Below, piece by piece: positions 62,865 through 64,000 of a stretch of DNA of 64,000 nt. How positions within the stretch are numbered: the stretch's first letter is position 1; each line of letters begins with the position of its first letter. Made by a program: the position numbers and the translations under genes. Under the pieces are notes generated by a model that saw only the letters and a program-made list of their open reading frames with translations, did not search any database and was not told the origin of the DNA. The DNA is from Xanthomonas sacchari (lineage in GTDB: Bacteria; Pseudomonadota; Gammaproteobacteria; Xanthomonadales; Xanthomonadaceae), in assembly GCF_040529065.1 (NCBI RefSeq), contig NZ_CP132343.1, forward strand, positions 1,612,001 to 1,676,000, in the 5' to 3' direction.

Positions 62865-63959
62865 TCAGTTCTGCGACGGATTGTTCTCGGCGAAGTACTC
62901 GTGGCTGTCGGCGTTCTTCACCGCGCGCGCCGGATTGCTGGTGGCCAGGCTCTTGGCCGCGCTCTGACCGTAGGCGTAGTCCTGGGTGCCGGCGACCACG
63001 CTGAAGTGGCTCATTTCGTGGATCAGGGTGCCGGCCTTGGAGTCGGTGCCGGTCACCGGCGCGCTCCAGAACGCATTGCACACGTAGATCTGATACGGCT
63101 GATCCGGGTACACGTAGGCGTAGGAGCTGTCGCTGCAGCCGCAGTTGATGGTGATCTGCCCGTTGTTCTGGTCGATCGCCGAATCGATGTTGACGAAGTT
63201 GGAGGTGGCGGTGCTGTAGCGGCTGGCGTTGTAGGCGCCGAACCAGGTGGTGTAGCGCGCGCCGGTGCTGCCGCCGTTGAGGTAGGTCTTGGCGTTCTGC
63301 GAGTAGGTACGCGCCGCGCTCACCGCGCTGCCGATGGTGCTGATCTGGCTGGTGCTGCACGAGGCGTAGTTGATGCCGTTGACCACCGCTTGCGGGCCGG
63401 CCATCAGGTCGTTGCGCACGGCGCGGCCGCGGCCGCCGTCCAGCCACACCGTCAGCGGCGCGCTGGACAGGGTCTGCGGCTCGCCGTCGGCGCGCAGCAT
63501 GCGCGCGCCATCGGCGAACGCGGCGCCTTGCAGCGGCGCGTTGAGGCGGATGCTGTAGGTGCCGCTGCGGGTCAGGTCGTAGGCCTGGCCGAGATCGATC
63601 TGCGCCTGGCGCGTTTCGCCCGGCTGCAGCACCACCATGTCTTCGGCGCGCGGCGCGGCGCGCTTGACCAGACGCCCGACGTAATCCACCGGCTTGCCGT
63701 CGCGCTGGACCTGGAACAGCGCGTTGTCGAGATCGCCCAGCGGCAGTTCCCACTTGGGCACGCGCGCGACCTGCGCGCCGGTGTTGCGGACGGTCACCGC
63801 CATCTGGCCGCGCTGCTGGCCGTCGGCGTCGGCGACCGGGGTCAGTTCGACCTGCAGCGGTGCGGGCGTGCGCGTGAGTTGCGATTGCGCGGTGGCTGCC
63901 GAGATGATGCCGACCAGGCTGAAGCCGATCGCTGCCGAGATCCGGGATGCGTGTTTCAT
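62865..63959 (-). CDS. M35 family (deuterolysin) metalloendopeptidase
   Basis: 364 residues. Signal peptide (cleaved near ATA-QSQ, 24), propeptide-like beta domain to about 170, then the M35 catalytic domain: zinc HEMSH (314-318) and the aspzincin GTQDYAYG (324-331, third ligand D327). Cys pairs NCGC and YVC suggest disulfides. These secreted proteases often cut at Xaa-Lys or basic sites and act in nutrition or virulence. GGAGAGAG precedes the ATG. It is convergent with the DUF1501 gene. Confidence 0.93.
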   Translation of the reverse strand: MKHASRISAAIGFSLVGIISAATAQSQLTRTPAPLQVELTPVADADGQQRGQMAVTVRNTGAQVARVPKWELPLGDLDNALFQVQRDGKPVDYVGRLVKRAAPRAEDMVVLQPGETRQAQIDLGQAYDLTRSGTYSIRLNAPLQGAAFADGARMLRADGEPQTLSSAPLTVWLDGGRGRAVRNDLMAGPQAVVNGINYASCSTSQISTIGSAVSAARTYSQNAKTYLNGGSTGARYTTWFGAYNASRYSTATSNFVNIDSAIDQNNGQITINCGCSDSSYAYVYPDQPYQIYVCNAFWSAPVTGTDSKAGTLIHEMSHFSVVAGTQDYAYGQSAAKSLATSNPARAVKNADSHEYFAENNPSQN

Positions 63960-64000
63960 GCAGTCTCTCTCCGTCGAAAGTGGGCGCCCCATGACAGGGG

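Overview
The window is one continuous stretch of a GC-rich gammaproteobacterial chromosome, almost certainly Xanthomonadaceae and most like Xanthomonas. Reasons: the housekeeping order leuS-lptE-holA-nadD-rsfS-rlmH-maf-rng-yhdP-tldD-darP-pmbA; the TonB receptor, TonB, DUF885 and M35 peptidase repertoire; and two repeat types common in this genus, G-rich GGGNATC-like heptamers between genes and GTAGGAG hairpins of REP type. No tRNA, rRNA, CRISPR array, prophage or insertion sequence was seen. About 90 percent of the sequence is coding, with many 4-base ATGA overlaps.

Layout. 1-9.4 kb: mixed accessory genes: end of an S9 peptidase, an Old Yellow Enzyme, an MFS exporter, a transglutaminase/TPR protein, a PA2169-type helical bundle, a frameshifted thpR, an HD protein, and an AcvB/VirJ-type protein. 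9.8-13.9 kb: mprF (lysyl-phosphatidylglycerol synthase/flippase, convergent with acvB), a DUF998 membrane protein and a RidA protein. 14.1-24.2 kb: a leftward membrane-lipid block. Seven genes (desaturase, FAD oxidoreductase, DUF1365, cyclopropane synthase, DUF2878, DUF1295, second methyltransferase) are joined mostly by 4-base overlaps. Next to them lie an ECF sigma factor with its RskA-type anti-sigma factor, a DUF4345 protein and an exported unknown protein. The lipid operon and the exported-protein gene share the same promoter-like motif, GCATCC-N16-CGTAT, each 31 bases before the start codon. I read this as a small ECF-sigma lipid-remodelling regulon.

24.3-36.8 kb: RnfB-type ferredoxin, a mini HlyD-like protein without its core, HAD phosphatase, metG, DUF2147, VOC protein, homocysteine methyltransferase, DUF885 hydrolase, queuosine-precursor transporter YhhQ, DUF502, a hotdog-fold protein, the CnoX chaperedoxin and a second DUF998 protein. 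37-59.3 kb: the conserved housekeeping run, interrupted by a J-domain-like gene (42.8 kb) and by a leftward TonB-receptor/TonB/SIMPL block (44.6-49.2 kb). 59.6-64 kb: a DUF4870 membrane protein, a DUF1800/DUF1501 secreted pair and a deuterolysin-type M35 peptidase.

The repeats are a main feature. Seven junctions carry a pair of heptamer tracts, always G-rich on the left and C-rich on the right, often with an AAAGCGG-like box inside. This looks like one discrete inverted-repeat element whose G-rich arms fit the quadruplex pattern. The element runs into the coding sequence of nadD and darP, and a lone tract lies inside metG.
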